Assembly (NCBI GenBank): GCA_029940245.1
Contig: JAOZRF010000066.1
Coordinates: 1,021-10,219 of the forward strand
Source: Desulfobacula sp.
GTDB lineage: Bacteria; Desulfobacterota; Desulfobacteria; Desulfobacterales; Desulfobacteraceae
Length of the DNA stretch: 9,199 bases
Reading direction: 5' to 3'
Each line of letters opens with the position of its first letter. Positions within the stretch are counted from its first letter, which is position 1. Made by a program: the position numbers and the translations under genes. Shown here piece by piece: positions 1 to 7,029 of this stretch. Below the pieces are notes generated by a model that was given only the letters and a program-made list of their open reading frames with translations, ran no database searches and was not told where the DNA came from.

Positions 1-1693
1 ACTTAACAATAGCCAGGCCCAAGCCCGTGCCTCCTTCATGCCGGCTTCTTGACTTGTCTGCCCTGTAGAACCTGTTAAAAATCTTGGACAAATGCTCTTT
101 ATCCATTCCTTTACCATTATCTTTCACCACAATATCGATAAAAAGGTCATTTTTTGTCACAATTATGGCTATCGGTCTATTTTCACTGCTGTATTTTACA
201 GCATTGTCCACAAGGTTGATAATGGCCTGTTCCATGAGGATAGGATCCACCATGGCATGCAGATCTTCCGGGCAGTCAATGTTGACAATGATATTTTTGG
301 CTCTGATATTGGCTTGACAGGAATTAACTGCTCCCTGGATCAATGTTGACAGATGATGGTTTTCGAACAGGATTTCTGCTCCCTGGAGGCGTTCAAGCCT
401 TGACAGGGCCAGAAGATCATTGACCAGGTCGACCATCCGGTTTACATTTTTTTCAATGATTTTTAAAAAGCTTCCACACTCTTTTGTGTCATTTTTTCCC
501 AGCATTTCCTGCAAGGTCTCTATAAAGCCTTTGATGGTTGTCAAAGGCGTCTTTAACTCATGGGACACATTGGCGGCAAAGTCTTTGTGCATTTTCTCCA
601 GACGTCTGATCCGCGTTATATCATGAAAAATAATCAGGGTTCCCATGCGCTTGTTCGCCGTATCATAAAGGGCTGTGGAATGGATATTTAAAATCAGGTC
701 CTCATTCCTTGGTATCACGATATCCGCCTCAACAGGTTCATGGGTTGCCAATGCGCTTTGAATGAATTTTTGGAAATCAACATTCCTTGCAATCTCTAAA
801 ATATACCTGGTTTTAAGCTTGGAAGCCGGAAAATCAAATATTGTTGCCGCCGTCTTGTTAACTGTTATAATTCTTTCATCCTTATCTATGGCAATGACAC
901 CTTCCTGCATACTTGCATGAACCGCTTCCAATTCCATACTCCGGTTTTTAAACGCCTTTATTTTCTCATCCAGGTTTTCAGCCATCTGATTCATGGTGAC
1001 TGCAAGTTCAGACAACTCTTCCGAATCCGGTACAGCCAGCCGTGTAGTCAAATCACCTTTGGCAAATTCCATGGCTCCTTTTTTCATCTGCTCGACCGGA
1101 TGTGTAATTCTCCGGGTCACATAGAGGCTGGCAAGGGCTGCTGCAAAAATGGTGAAAACCATGGCAATCAGAATATTATTCCGGGCAGATTTAATTTTAT
1201 TGTCAATGGCGGAAATGGATAAAGACGTTCGTAAAACAGCAATGATCTTTCCATCATTCATCAACGGAAGGGCAACATACATCATATTTTTATCAAGCGT
1301 AGCACTGTAACGTATGGATATACCTTCTTTTTTTTTTAAGGCTTCCATAATTTCAGGCCGCTTCATGTGATTTTCCATAGTCTCTATATCACCGAAAGAA
1401 TCGCCGAGAACAACACCGGAAGGAAGAATGATCGTCACTCTTGTACCGGTCTTGTCCCCGATATCCTTGCATTGTTCATCCAGGTATTTCGTTTGTCCCG
1501 GATAATTTTTAAGGATATCTGTAAATTTATTTTGCAACAGTTTGGCCCTGATGATCAGCTCTTTTTCAGAATTTTCAAGAAAAAAATCCTTAAAATAACT
1601 GCTTGAGTAAGATGCAACCGCTGAAAGAGACAGAACGGTAATCACTAGGAATGATGGAAAAATCTGCCAGATTAATTTCTTTTTCTTATTCAT
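1..1693 (-). CDS. phoR: PhoR-type phosphate-sensing histidine kinase (C-terminus cut by window edge)
   Basis: Membrane sensor kinase expected to autophosphorylate and pass phosphate to the neighbouring response regulator PhoB. The frame is open from an ATG at 1693 to the window edge (564 codons, no stop seen). Visible in order: TM helix about residues 8-30; an extracytoplasmic domain of about 140 residues; second TM about 172-191; HAMP linker about 190-243; PAS domain about 253-360; H-box with VSHELKTP, phosphoacceptor His378; N-box with LVDNAVKY (Asn497); G1 box DNGKGM (Asp525); G2 box GTGLGL (555-560). Only the last few tens of residues should be missing. The start lies 5 nt after the phoB stop, so the two are probably co-transcribed. 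E. coli PhoR lacks a large periplasmic domain, so this architecture resembles the Gram-positive/delta-proteobacterial PhoR type. The kinase assignment is certain. The phosphate role rests on position next to phoB and pst. Confidence 0.93.
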   Translation of the reverse strand, partial: MNKKKKLIWQIFPSFLVITVLSLSAVASYSSSYFKDFFLENSEKELIIRAKLLQNKFTDILKNYPGQTKYLDEQCKDIGDKTGTRVTIILPSGVVLGDSFGDIETMENHMKRPEIMEALKKKEGISIRYSATLDKNMMYVALPLMNDGKIIAVLRTSLSISAIDNKIKSARNNILIAMVFTIFAAALASLYVTRRITHPVEQMKKGAMEFAKGDLTTRLAVPDSEELSELAVTMNQMAENLDEKIKAFKNRSMELEAVHASMQEGVIAIDKDERIITVNKTAATIFDFPASKLKTRYILEIARNVDFQKFIQSALATHEPVEADIVIPRNEDLILNIHSTALYDTANKRMGTLIIFHDITRIRRLEKMHKDFAANVSHELKTPLTTIKGFIETLQEMLGKNDTKECGSFLKIIEKNVNRMVDLVNDLLALSRLERLQGAEILFENHHLSTLIQGAVNSCQANIRAKNIIVNIDCPEDLHAMVDPILMEQAIINLVDNAVKYSSENRPIAIIVTKNDLFIDIVVKDNGKGMDKEHLSKIFNRFYRADKSRSRHEGGTGLGLAIVK

Positions 1694-1698
1694 ACGCC

Positions 1699-2388
1699 TT
1701 ATTCTTTAAACCTGTAACCAACACCTCTGACCGTTTCAATGGCTGAGGCATAATTTTTCAGTTTTTTTCGTAATCCCACAATAACAACATCAATACTTCT
1801 TTCTGTCACTGCATAATTCTCCCCGCGGATGGCATCCACAATCTGCCCCCTGGTAAACACCCAGCCTTTTTTATCGGCAAGGAAACAAAGCAGTTCAAAT
1901 TCCGAAAGCGTCAGATCCACAGCACTGCCTTCAAGGGTGACCACGTGTCTTTTCCGGTCAATAATCAAGTCCCCTTCCTGTTTTATCCCTTCCCGCGCTT
2001 GTTTGGATTCATTCCTTCTCCGCCGTAAAATCGCCCGGATTCTCGCCACCAGAACCTTTGGACTGAACGGTTTTGAAATATAATCATTTGCGCCCAGCTC
2101 AAGTCCTGTAATAATATCAGACTCTTCTCCTTTTGCCGTCAGCATGACAATGGGCAGGTCCCGGGTTTGTTCAGCATTTCTCAGGTAGCGGGTGACTTCA
2201 AAGCCGTCAATCCCCGGAAGCATCAGGTCAAGAACAACCAGATCAGGCAGAGATTGTTTGGCTATTTTTATGGCCTGTTCTCCGGCCTGGGCCGTCAGTA
2301 TTGAATATCCCTCATTTTTCAGATTATATTTTATCAGCTCAAGGATGTCTTGTTCATCATCCACAATTAAAATCGTCTCTTTTGGCAT
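1699..2388 (-). CDS. phoB: Phosphate regulon response regulator PhoB (OmpR family)
   Basis: Two-domain response regulator of 229 residues, the usual PhoB length. The N-terminal receiver domain (about 1-122) carries the acidic pair Asp10/Asp11, phosphoacceptor Asp54 (in VVLDLMLPG), Thr84 and Lys106 (KPF). The C-terminal winged-helix DNA-binding domain (about 130-229) ends in the family signature RGVGYRF. When phosphorylated by PhoR it should bind tandem 11-bp-spaced sites such as those upstream of pstS. The ATG at 2388 has an AGGA 6 nt upstream (2395-2398), which supports the start. The gene is separated from phoU by 93 nt containing a sigma70-like promoter, so phoBR may be expressed at a basal level independently of pst. 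PhoB is preferred over a generic OmpR-family name because of the pst-phoU-phoR context. Confidence 0.95.
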   Translation of the reverse strand: MPKETILIVDDEQDILELIKYNLKNEGYSILTAQAGEQAIKIAKQSLPDLVVLDLMLPGIDGFEVTRYLRNAEQTRDLPIVMLTAKGEESDIITGLELGANDYISKPFSPKVLVARIRAILRRRRNESKQAREGIKQEGDLIIDRKRHVVTLEGSAVDLTLSEFELLCFLADKKGWVFTRGQIVDAIRGENYAVTERSIDVVIVGLRKKLKNYASAIETVRGVGYRFKE

Positions 2389-2469
2389 TTTGTTTCCTGT
2401 TTTTTTGAATTCATCATCCCGTGGGTTGCGTATTTAATAATAGCCGCCTCTTTGTCCATTTGTAAATAT

Positions 2470-2498
2470 AATATAAATGTTTTAGGTGTGCCTGACAA
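2470..2498 (-). promoter_or_regulatory. Predicted sigma70 promoter for phoB-phoR
   Basis: On the minus strand a TTGTCA hexamer (2498-2493, 5 of 6 to the -35 consensus) is followed by exactly 17 nt and then TATATT (2475-2470, 5 of 6 to the -10 consensus). The -35 element lies inside the last codons of phoU. The expected start of transcription is near 2463, giving a leader of about 75 nt before the phoB ATG. This would let the two regulatory genes be made when the pst promoter is off. Prediction only. Confidence 0.55.
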
Positions 2499-3129
2499 TT
2501 TCACCCTCAATCAGGTATATGACTTCTTCTGCAATATTGGTGGTATGATCTCCAATCCTTTCCAGATGCCTTGAAATCAAGTACATGTTAATGATTTCAC
2601 CCACCATTCCCGGATGCTCTTGGATATTTTTTTTCATTGCTGCATAGGCATCATTTCTCATGATATTCACATCCTCATCCATATCCCGGACTTCGTATGC
2701 CATATCCACATCCATCCGCACCAGGGCATCAAGGCTCTTTTTTAACATTTTTGCGGCCTGATCTGCCATGGACGTATAATCATATTTGAATTTACCTGGA
2801 TCATGGGAAGAGGCTTTAAATCGTTTTGCTATGTTCGCTGCATAATCTGCAATTCTTTCAAGATCATTGTTAATTTTTACCACTGCCACAAGAAACCGTA
2901 AATCCATTGCAACAGGCTGATGTAATGCCAGTATTTTCAGGCATTCCTCTTCCACTTCAATCTCACGTTCATCAATCTCAAAATCCGTATCAATAATTTT
3001 CTGAGCCAGCAAAAAGTCCGCTGTTTTAATGGCAAAGATGGCTTTTTGAAGTCTCTCTTCCACCATGGCCCCAAGGGACAGAATTTCTTTTTTAATTTTA
3101 TCTATTTCTTTTTGCAGATGGCCTGGCAT
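2482..3129 (-). CDS. phoU: Phosphate signalling/transport accessory protein PhoU
   Basis: Cytoplasmic all-helical protein that links the Pst transporter to PhoR and represses the Pho response when phosphate is plentiful. Its 215 residues match the family length. It has two three-helix PhoU repeats, each with the hallmark metal-binding motif: DLERIADYA at about 89-97 and HLERIGDHTTNIAEE at about 188-202. I chose the ATG at 3129 because an AAGGAG (3141-3136) sits 6 nt upstream. A longer reading from a TTG at 3147 would place the ribosome site inside the gene. The gene follows pstB after a 10-nt gap, and its ribosome site overlaps the pstB stop codon, suggesting translational coupling. Context (pstB before, phoB after) agrees with the standard role. 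Confidence 0.95.
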   Translation of the reverse strand: MPGHLQKEIDKIKKEILSLGAMVEERLQKAIFAIKTADFLLAQKIIDTDFEIDEREIEVEEECLKILALHQPVAMDLRFLVAVVKINNDLERIADYAANIAKRFKASSHDPGKFKYDYTSMADQAAKMLKKSLDALVRMDVDMAYEVRDMDEDVNIMRNDAYAAMKKNIQEHPGMVGEIINMYLISRHLERIGDHTTNIAEEVIYLIEGEIVRHT

Positions 3130-3135
3130 CTTTTT

Positions 3136-3141
3136 CTCCTT
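3136..3141 (-). promoter_or_regulatory. Ribosome binding site that sets the phoU start
   Basis: AAGGAG on the minus strand, 6 nt before the ATG at 3129 and overlapping the pstB TAA (3142-3140). It argues against the in-frame TTG at 3147 as the phoU start. Confidence 0.7.
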
Positions 3142-3901
3142 AACCAAATCTTCCGGTAATATAATCTTCTGTCTGTTTTAATCCTGGTTTTGTAAACAAG
3201 GTGTCTGTATCATTGATCTCAACGAGCTTTCCCATATAAAAAAAGGCTGTCCTGTCGGAGACCCTTGCTGCCTGCTGCATGTTATGGGTCACGATGATAA
3301 TGGTGAGTTTGCTGGAAAGCTTGCCAATGAGTTCTTCAATCTTTTGTGTGGCAATGGGATCAAGGGCTGACGCGGGTTCATCCATCAATAATACTTCAGG
3401 GTCCACGGCAAGGGCCCGGGCAATACACAGGCGCTGCTGCTGCCCACCTGAAAGTCCCAGCGCGGATTCATTGATGCGGTACTTGACCTCATCCCAGATG
3501 GCAGCCTGTTTCAGACTTTTTTCAACAATCTGGGTAATTTTTGCCTTATCTTTAACCCCATTGACCTTTAAGCCATAAGCAATGTTTTCAAAAATCGATT
3601 TGGGAAAGGGGTTAGGTTTTTGAAACACCATGCCGACCCGTCTTCGTAATGTCACAACATCAATGGACGGATCATAAATATCCTGGTTGTCCAGCAATGC
3701 CTTTCCTTTTACAGTGATTCCGGGAATCAGGTCATTCATCCGGTTCAGGCATCTTAAATAGGTGCTTTTTCCGCACCCGGACGGGCCGATAAGGGCTGTC
3801 ACCCGGTTCTGGACGAATTCAATTGAAATATGGTGAAGTGCCTGAAAATTTCTATAAAAGAAATCCAGATTTTCTGTACGCATTTTAATATTGCTTTCCA
3901 T
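3140..3901 (-). CDS. pstB: Phosphate ABC transporter ATP-binding subunit PstB
   Basis: Cytoplasmic ATPase that drives phosphate import through PstC-PstA. At 253 residues it has the normal length. Visible motifs: Walker A GPSGCGKS at 39-46, Q-loop Gln94 within FQKPNPFP (a PstB hallmark), ABC signature LSGGQQQR at 150-157, Walker B VLLMDE at 170-175, and H-loop His206 ([13 protein letters not shown]). The ATG at 3901 lies 4 nt beyond the pstA stop, with GAGGA in the end of pstA as ribosome site. All catalytic residues are present, so the protein should be active. The FQKPNPFP and [12 protein letters not shown] stretches separate PstB from other ABC ATPases. Confidence 0.97.
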   Translation of the reverse strand: MESNIKMRTENLDFFYRNFQALHHISIEFVQNRVTALIGPSGCGKSTYLRCLNRMNDLIPGITVKGKALLDNQDIYDPSIDVVTLRRRVGMVFQKPNPFPKSIFENIAYGLKVNGVKDKAKITQIVEKSLKQAAIWDEVKYRINESALGLSGGQQQRLCIARALAVDPEVLLMDEPASALDPIATQKIEELIGKLSSKLTIIIVTHNMQQAARVSDRTAFFYMGKLVEINDTDTLFTKPGLKQTEDYITGRFG

Positions 3902-3905
3902 GAAG

Positions 3906-4763
3906 CTATATCCTCAACTTTTTTCTCATTTTAGACCGCAGGATGATGGCAAAAAGATTCATTCCAAGCACCAGCACAATCAGCACAAGCGCTGTTCCGT
4001 ATTGAAGATGGCGGGTGGCTTCAATATTGGTTCCGGCCGTGGCCAACACATAAATATGGTAGGGCAAAGCCATGACCTCATCAAATATGGATGTTGGCAG
4101 ATCCGGTGTAAAAAAAACAGCACCCGTGTACATGATCGGGGCCGTCTCTCCTGCAGCCCGGCTCAATCCAAGGATGGAACCTGTAATAATACCCGGGAAC
4201 GCAACCGGCAAGATGACCCTTCTAATGGTCTGCCACTTGGTTGCTCCCATGGCAAGGGAGGCTTCCCTATAGGTATTGGGAACCGACTTTAACGCTTCTT
4301 CCGATGCACCGATAATCACCGGCAAGGTCATTATCCCCAGGGTCAATCCACCGGCAGCAACAGATACGCCCATTTTTAAAACAATACAAAAAAAAGCAAG
4401 ACCGAACAATCCAAATACAATGGACGGAACTCCGGCAAGGTTATTGATCCCAAGCCGGATGATCCTGACAAGCTTTCCCTGGGTTGCATATTCATTCAGA
4501 TATATGGCAGATGCCACGCCGATCGGCAATGCCACAAATGTGGTGATCAGGCACAAAGAAATAGTTCCGACAATGCAGGGCAGAATGCCGCCGGCTGTCA
4601 TGGAATCACGGGGTGCCTGGGTCAAGAATTCCCATGAAATGGCCCGCCACCCGCGGGAAAGAATAAAATACAGGATCACTGCCAGGGCTGCACCATTGAT
4701 CAGGACAGCCATTCGTAAAAATGAGAAACACATCTTTTGCATGAACAATCTTTTTTTTATCAT
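3906..4763 (-). CDS. pstA: Phosphate ABC transporter permease PstA
   Basis: Inner-membrane permease, partner of PstC in the phosphate channel. It has 285 residues, as usual for PstA, with about six hydrophobic segments starting at about 17-36 and ending at about 258-275. The ABC-coupling EAA loop is clear: [21 protein letters not shown] begins at about 167, followed by the Pst-type motif [12 protein letters not shown] (about 199-210). The stop of pstC and the ATG of pstA share one base (TAATG at 4765-4761), so translation is probably coupled. A GGAGG run lies upstream within pstC. Met8 and Met11 are possible alternative starts, but the overlap favours the first ATG. Confidence 0.95.
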   Translation of the reverse strand: MIKKRLFMQKMCFSFLRMAVLINGAALAVILYFILSRGWRAISWEFLTQAPRDSMTAGGILPCIVGTISLCLITTFVALPIGVASAIYLNEYATQGKLVRIIRLGINNLAGVPSIVFGLFGLAFFCIVLKMGVSVAAGGLTLGIMTLPVIIGASEEALKSVPNTYREASLAMGATKWQTIRRVILPVAFPGIITGSILGLSRAAGETAPIMYTGAVFFTPDLPTSIFDEVMALPYHIYVLATAGTNIEATRHLQYGTALVLIVLVLGMNLFAIILRSKMRKKLRI

Positions 4764-5650
4764 TATAATGACGCCTCCCCCACCTGTCTGAACTTATGAG
4801 AAAGATAGTCAGCAAATAAATTAAAAATCAATGTAAACAAAAAAAGAACTATTCCGATGGCAAACAACGCATGATAATGCTCGCTTCTGAAAGGTGCTTC
4901 CGCCATTTCAGCAGCAATGCTTGCCGGCAGGGGCCGGACAGGATCAAAAAAGGACCCCGGGATCATGGCGGCTCCCCCTGCTGCCATCAGGACCACCATG
5001 GTTTCTCCGATGGCCCGTGACAACCCGAGGATAATAGCTGTGCAGATACCTGAAAGAGATGCCGGGATAATGACCTTTGCAATGGTTTCAAAATGAGTTG
5101 CCCCCAGGGCAAAGGATGCTTCTTTTACTGCAACCGGAACCGAAAAAATCGCATCTTCGGAAATACTGCAGATGGTTGGGACCGCCATAAAGGCCAGCAT
5201 CAAGGAGGCATTAAACATATTCAACCCCACCGGAATATTAAAAAGCTTCTGGATAAACGGCGCCACGATCACCATTCCGAAAAAACCAATGACCACGGAT
5301 GGAATGGAAGCCATTAACTCCACAATGGGTTTAACAATTTCAGCCACTTTTGGGGGTGCAATCTCTGCAAGATAAACGGCTGTCATTATGCCTAAAGGAA
5401 TGGCCATCATTCCGGAAAGAATAGTCACATAAACAGATCCAAGGATGAGGGCAAGAATCCCAAATGCTGTAGGATCATCGGTGGGATACCAGTATTGACC
5501 AAAGACAAACTCTTTGATAGTGATCTGATCAAAAATGGGTATCCCTTCGATAAAGAGGAATACCATGATCAAAGACAGGGCGGCTATGGAAAAGAGTGCA
5601 ATCAATAAAAACGTTGAATGTACTCCTTTATCTATTATTTGACGTTTCAA
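4763..5650 (-). CDS. pstC: Phosphate ABC transporter permease PstC
   Basis: Inner-membrane permease forming the phosphate pathway with PstA. It has 295 residues with an N-terminal TM at about 12-35 and further hydrophobic segments to about 280. The EAA loop EASFALGATHFETIAKVIIP begins at about 177 and is followed by the Pst motif GLSRAIGETM at about 209-218. The reading frame begins with TTG at 5650. There is no in-frame ATG between the pstS stop and this codon, the next Met (about residue 29) lies inside the first TM, and GGAG sits 7 nt before the TTG. The gap to pstS is 19 nt. The function is clear; only the rare start codon is unusual. Confidence 0.95.
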   Translation of the reverse strand: MKRQIIDKGVHSTFLLIALFSIAALSLIMVFLFIEGIPIFDQITIKEFVFGQYWYPTDDPTAFGILALILGSVYVTILSGMMAIPLGIMTAVYLAEIAPPKVAEIVKPIVELMASIPSVVIGFFGMVIVAPFIQKLFNIPVGLNMFNASLMLAFMAVPTICSISEDAIFSVPVAVKEASFALGATHFETIAKVIIPASLSGICTAIILGLSRAIGETMVVLMAAGGAAMIPGSFFDPVRPLPASIAAEMAEAPFRSEHYHALFAIGIVLFLFTLIFNLFADYLSHKFRQVGEASL

Positions 5651-5657
5651 TGAACTG

Positions 5658-5661
5658 CTCC
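5658..5661 (-). promoter_or_regulatory. Ribosome binding site supporting the TTG start of pstC
   Basis: GGAG on the minus strand, 7 nt upstream of the TTG at 5650, in the 19-nt gap after pstS. A TTG start should lower initiation efficiency and may keep permease levels below those of the binding protein PstS (inference). Confidence 0.55.
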
Positions 5662-5669
5662 GTCTGGAT

Positions 5670-6485
5670 TTAGAATAATGGAATTGAGCCGGCTTCCTTT
5701 ACCAGGTCCTGGCCCTTTCTTGAGAGGATAAAGGAGATAAAATCCATTATTTCTCCCTCTGGCCAGCCCTTTGTGAACATAAAAAGCCCTCTGGATATGG
5801 GAAAAGATCCATTCAATGTATTTGCTTCAGATCCCTCAATACCATCTACTTTTACAGCTTTTATATCATGGTTGAGATACCCGAGACCCACATATCCGAT
5901 GGCTCCTGGTGTGGTTGTTACTGCCTGTACCACACCACCGTTGGAGGGTACTGTCAGTGCGCTCGGGATAACGCGATCTTTTTCCATAACCAGTTCTTTC
6001 CATACACCAAAGGTTCCTGAAGAACTATCCCTTGAAATCACGATTATTTTACCGGGAGTTCCACCCACTTCCTTCCAGTCCTTGATCTTACCCAGATAAA
6101 TATCTTTTAACTGGGCACGGGTCAGATCCTTCACTTTGTTTTGACTGTTGACAATTGGCACAATGGCATCCAGGGCGATTCTGAAGGGGACAGGATATAC
6201 GTTTTTGCTACCTGCCAGGTTGACTTCCTTTTGTTTGATGAATCTTGACGCGTTGCCAATATCTGCGGTGCCATCAATAATCGCTTTGATCCCGTTTCCG
6301 GAACCGCCACCGGAAAGAGAGATTTTTACGCCCGGATTCTGCGCCATATAGGCTTCAGCCGCCTTTTGTGCAATGGGAAGAACCGTGGTGGAACCCTTAA
6401 TATCCAATTCTCCGCCAAACACCTGGGAAGATGCAATGACCATTGAAACAATTAACGCAAGTATTAATTTACTAAATTTATTCAT
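5670..6485 (-). CDS. pstS: Periplasmic phosphate-binding protein PstS
   Basis: Periplasmic receptor that delivers inorganic phosphate to PstCA. It has 271 residues, with a signal peptide at about 1-24 (MNKFSK, hydrophobic core, probable cleavage after VFG) and no lipobox cysteine. Phosphate-contacting loops of the family are visible: GSTTVLP at 31-37, SGGGSGNGIKAI at 58-69, GTADIGNASR at 72-81, and SRDSSSGTF at 151-159. It belongs to the short PstS class, clearly shorter than the about 346-residue E. coli protein. The ATG at 6485 has AAGGAG (6496-6491) 5 nt upstream. It is the first gene of the pst-phoU-phoBR cluster, directly downstream of tandem repeats that look like a PhoB-binding site, so strong induction under phosphate limitation is expected. 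Confidence 0.96.
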   Translation of the reverse strand: MNKFSKLILALIVSMVIASSQVFGGELDIKGSTTVLPIAQKAAEAYMAQNPGVKISLSGGGSGNGIKAIIDGTADIGNASRFIKQKEVNLAGSKNVYPVPFRIALDAIVPIVNSQNKVKDLTRAQLKDIYLGKIKDWKEVGGTPGKIIVISRDSSSGTFGVWKELVMEKDRVIPSALTVPSNGGVVQAVTTTPGAIGYVGLGYLNHDIKAVKVDGIEGSEANTLNGSFPISRGLFMFTKGWPEGEIMDFISFILSRKGQDLVKEAGSIPLF

Positions 6486-6511
6486 GTTTTCTCCTTAAAA
6501 GATTAAAATAA

Positions 6512-6538
6512 ATACTTTTATCAAGCGTGATACTTTTA
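6512..6538 (+). repeat. Short direct repeat in the pstS leader
   Basis: The 9-mer ATACTTTTA occurs at 6512-6520 and again at 6530-6538 (18-bp period). Overlapping it is a small inverted repeat, TATCA/TGATA (6519-6523 and 6528-6532, 4-nt loop). It lies between the predicted pstS transcription start and the pstS ribosome site. It is visible in the sequence, but no function can be assigned and chance is possible in such AT-rich DNA. Confidence 0.4.
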
Positions 6539-6545
6539 AGGGAAA

Positions 6546-6551
6546 ATACTA
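6546..6551 (-). promoter_or_regulatory. Predicted -10 element of the pstS promoter
   Basis: TAGTAT on the minus strand lies 9 bp downstream of the last 7-bp unit of the tandem repeats at 6561-6589. No good -35 hexamer is present at the normal distance. That fits a PhoB-activated promoter, where the activator site replaces the -35 element. Transcription would start near 6539, giving a leader of about 54 nt. Confidence 0.45.
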
Positions 6552-6560
6552 CAATTAATA

Positions 6561-6589
6561 TGTTAGAATTGTGTTAGAATTGTGTTATG
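6561..6589 (-). promoter_or_regulatory. Predicted Pho box: three tandem 7-bp units with 11-bp period
   Basis: Read on the minus strand: CATAACA, spacer CAAT, TCTAACA, spacer CAAT, TCTAACA (6589-6583, 6578-6572, 6567-6561). Units of 7 bp separated by 4 bp, in the same orientation and repeated every 11 bp, are how PhoB (E. coli, CTGTCAT units) and PhoP (Bacillus, TTAACA-like units) bind DNA head to tail. The unit sequence here is closer to the Bacillus type. It sits between pstS and the divergent gene at 6634, so it could act in both directions. The repeat is seen directly; binding by PhoB is inferred from architecture and context. Confidence 0.65.
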
Positions 6590-6633
6590 ACTAAATTAAA
6601 TGAAACAGGGACTGACCCAAAGGATTGATTCTT

Positions 6634-6879
6634 ATGAAAAAAGATACGCACAATTTTATCCAGGAATACAAAGGCCTGGGCGCTTTTGGCCTTGACCGGG
6701 AAACAGATGAAGAAACCATCATGTTTTATCTTCAAAAATTTTCCGAAGACTCTTTTTTAAAAGCAATTCTTCCAAGGTTGTCTGACCTGGAACTTGAAGA
6801 AATATATATGTTTATTAATGATAAATTAAAGCACCATCTTTCTGAAGATGAATATCATAGTCTCTTTTTAAAAGATTGA
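6634..6879 (+). CDS. Small acidic helical protein of unknown function, divergent from pstS
   Basis: I do not recognise this family. The product has 81 residues, no signal peptide, no membrane segment and no cysteine. It is acidic (18 Asp/Glu against 10 Lys/Arg) and, by eye, nearly all helical after a Gly-rich turn at about 14-19 (GLGAFG). Likely helices lie at about 24-36, 38-48, 50-68 and 70-78, with regularly spaced Leu/Ile/Phe that suggest a small helical bundle or a partner-binding surface. The C-terminal part is rich in Glu and His (KHHLSEDEYH). The ATG at 6634 is chosen because AAGGA (6620-6624) lies 9 nt upstream; an in-frame TTG at 6625 would sit directly on that ribosome site. It is divergent from pstS across the predicted Pho box and lies 150 nt before tupA. 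A role in the phosphate response is only suggested by position. Confidence 0.7.
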   Translation: MKKDTHNFIQEYKGLGAFGLDRETDEETIMFYLQKFSEDSFLKAILPRLSDLELEEIYMFINDKLKHHLSEDEYHSLFLKD

Positions 6880-7029
6880 TAACAATCATCGTAATTATTA
6901 GTTTGTATTGGTAAGTATATTTATTTTATCTTTATATTATCCAATATTTTGTTGACTTTTCCTTGATATTAACATATCCCAACCTCATTTCATCAAGCTG
7001 ATTTTAAATATTTTATGGGAGACTTGGAA
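6880..7029 (+). promoter_or_regulatory. AT-rich gap upstream of tupA with an interrupted inverted repeat and weak promoter elements
   Basis: Very AT-rich, non-coding. It contains TATTGG (6906-6911) and CCAATA (6941-6946), an inverted repeat with a 29-nt spacer; flanking TAA/TTAT extend it imperfectly. It also contains GATTG-ATAA-CAATC (6874-6887), a small palindrome over the stop codon of the preceding gene. A TTGACT at 6952-6957 with TATCCC 17 nt later (6975-6980) is the best-spaced promoter pair, but its -10 is poor. The region is long enough to hold an independent tup promoter, and the repeats could be operator half-sites. I see no riboswitch fold and no strong terminator. Confidence 0.35.
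7017..7021 (+). promoter_or_regulatory. Ribosome binding site that sets the tupA start
   Basis: GGGAG lies 8 nt before the ATG at 7030. The in-frame ATG at 7015 overlaps this site and has no ribosome site of its own. Starting at 7030 also gives a cleaner signal peptide (MNRLK followed by the hydrophobic core). Confidence 0.6.

Noticed and set aside
917..1606. Plus-strand frames of 79-101 residues at 917-1222 and 1367-1606
   Set aside because: They lie wholly within the continuous minus-strand phoR reading frame, whose TM, HAMP and PAS segments account for the region.
2367..2459. 30-codon minus-strand frame (MDKEAAIIKY...) overlapping the phoB start
   Set aside because: No ribosome site, starts about 4 nt after the predicted transcription start, and overlaps phoB out of frame. 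Too short to support without conservation.
3891..4292. 133-residue plus-strand open frame antisense to pstA
   Set aside because: It is a shadow of the pstA coding strand, with no ribosome site and low-complexity His/Gly/Lys-rich translation. pstA is unambiguous.
6874..6887. GATTG-ATAA-CAATC palindrome as a terminator for the small gene
   Set aside because: The stem is only 5 bp and AT-rich, with no run of T after it, so it cannot be a convincing intrinsic terminator.
6880..7014. Molybdenum/tungsten cofactor riboswitch upstream of tupA
   Set aside because: The stretch is nearly all A/T with no GC-rich paired helices of the size this riboswitch class needs.
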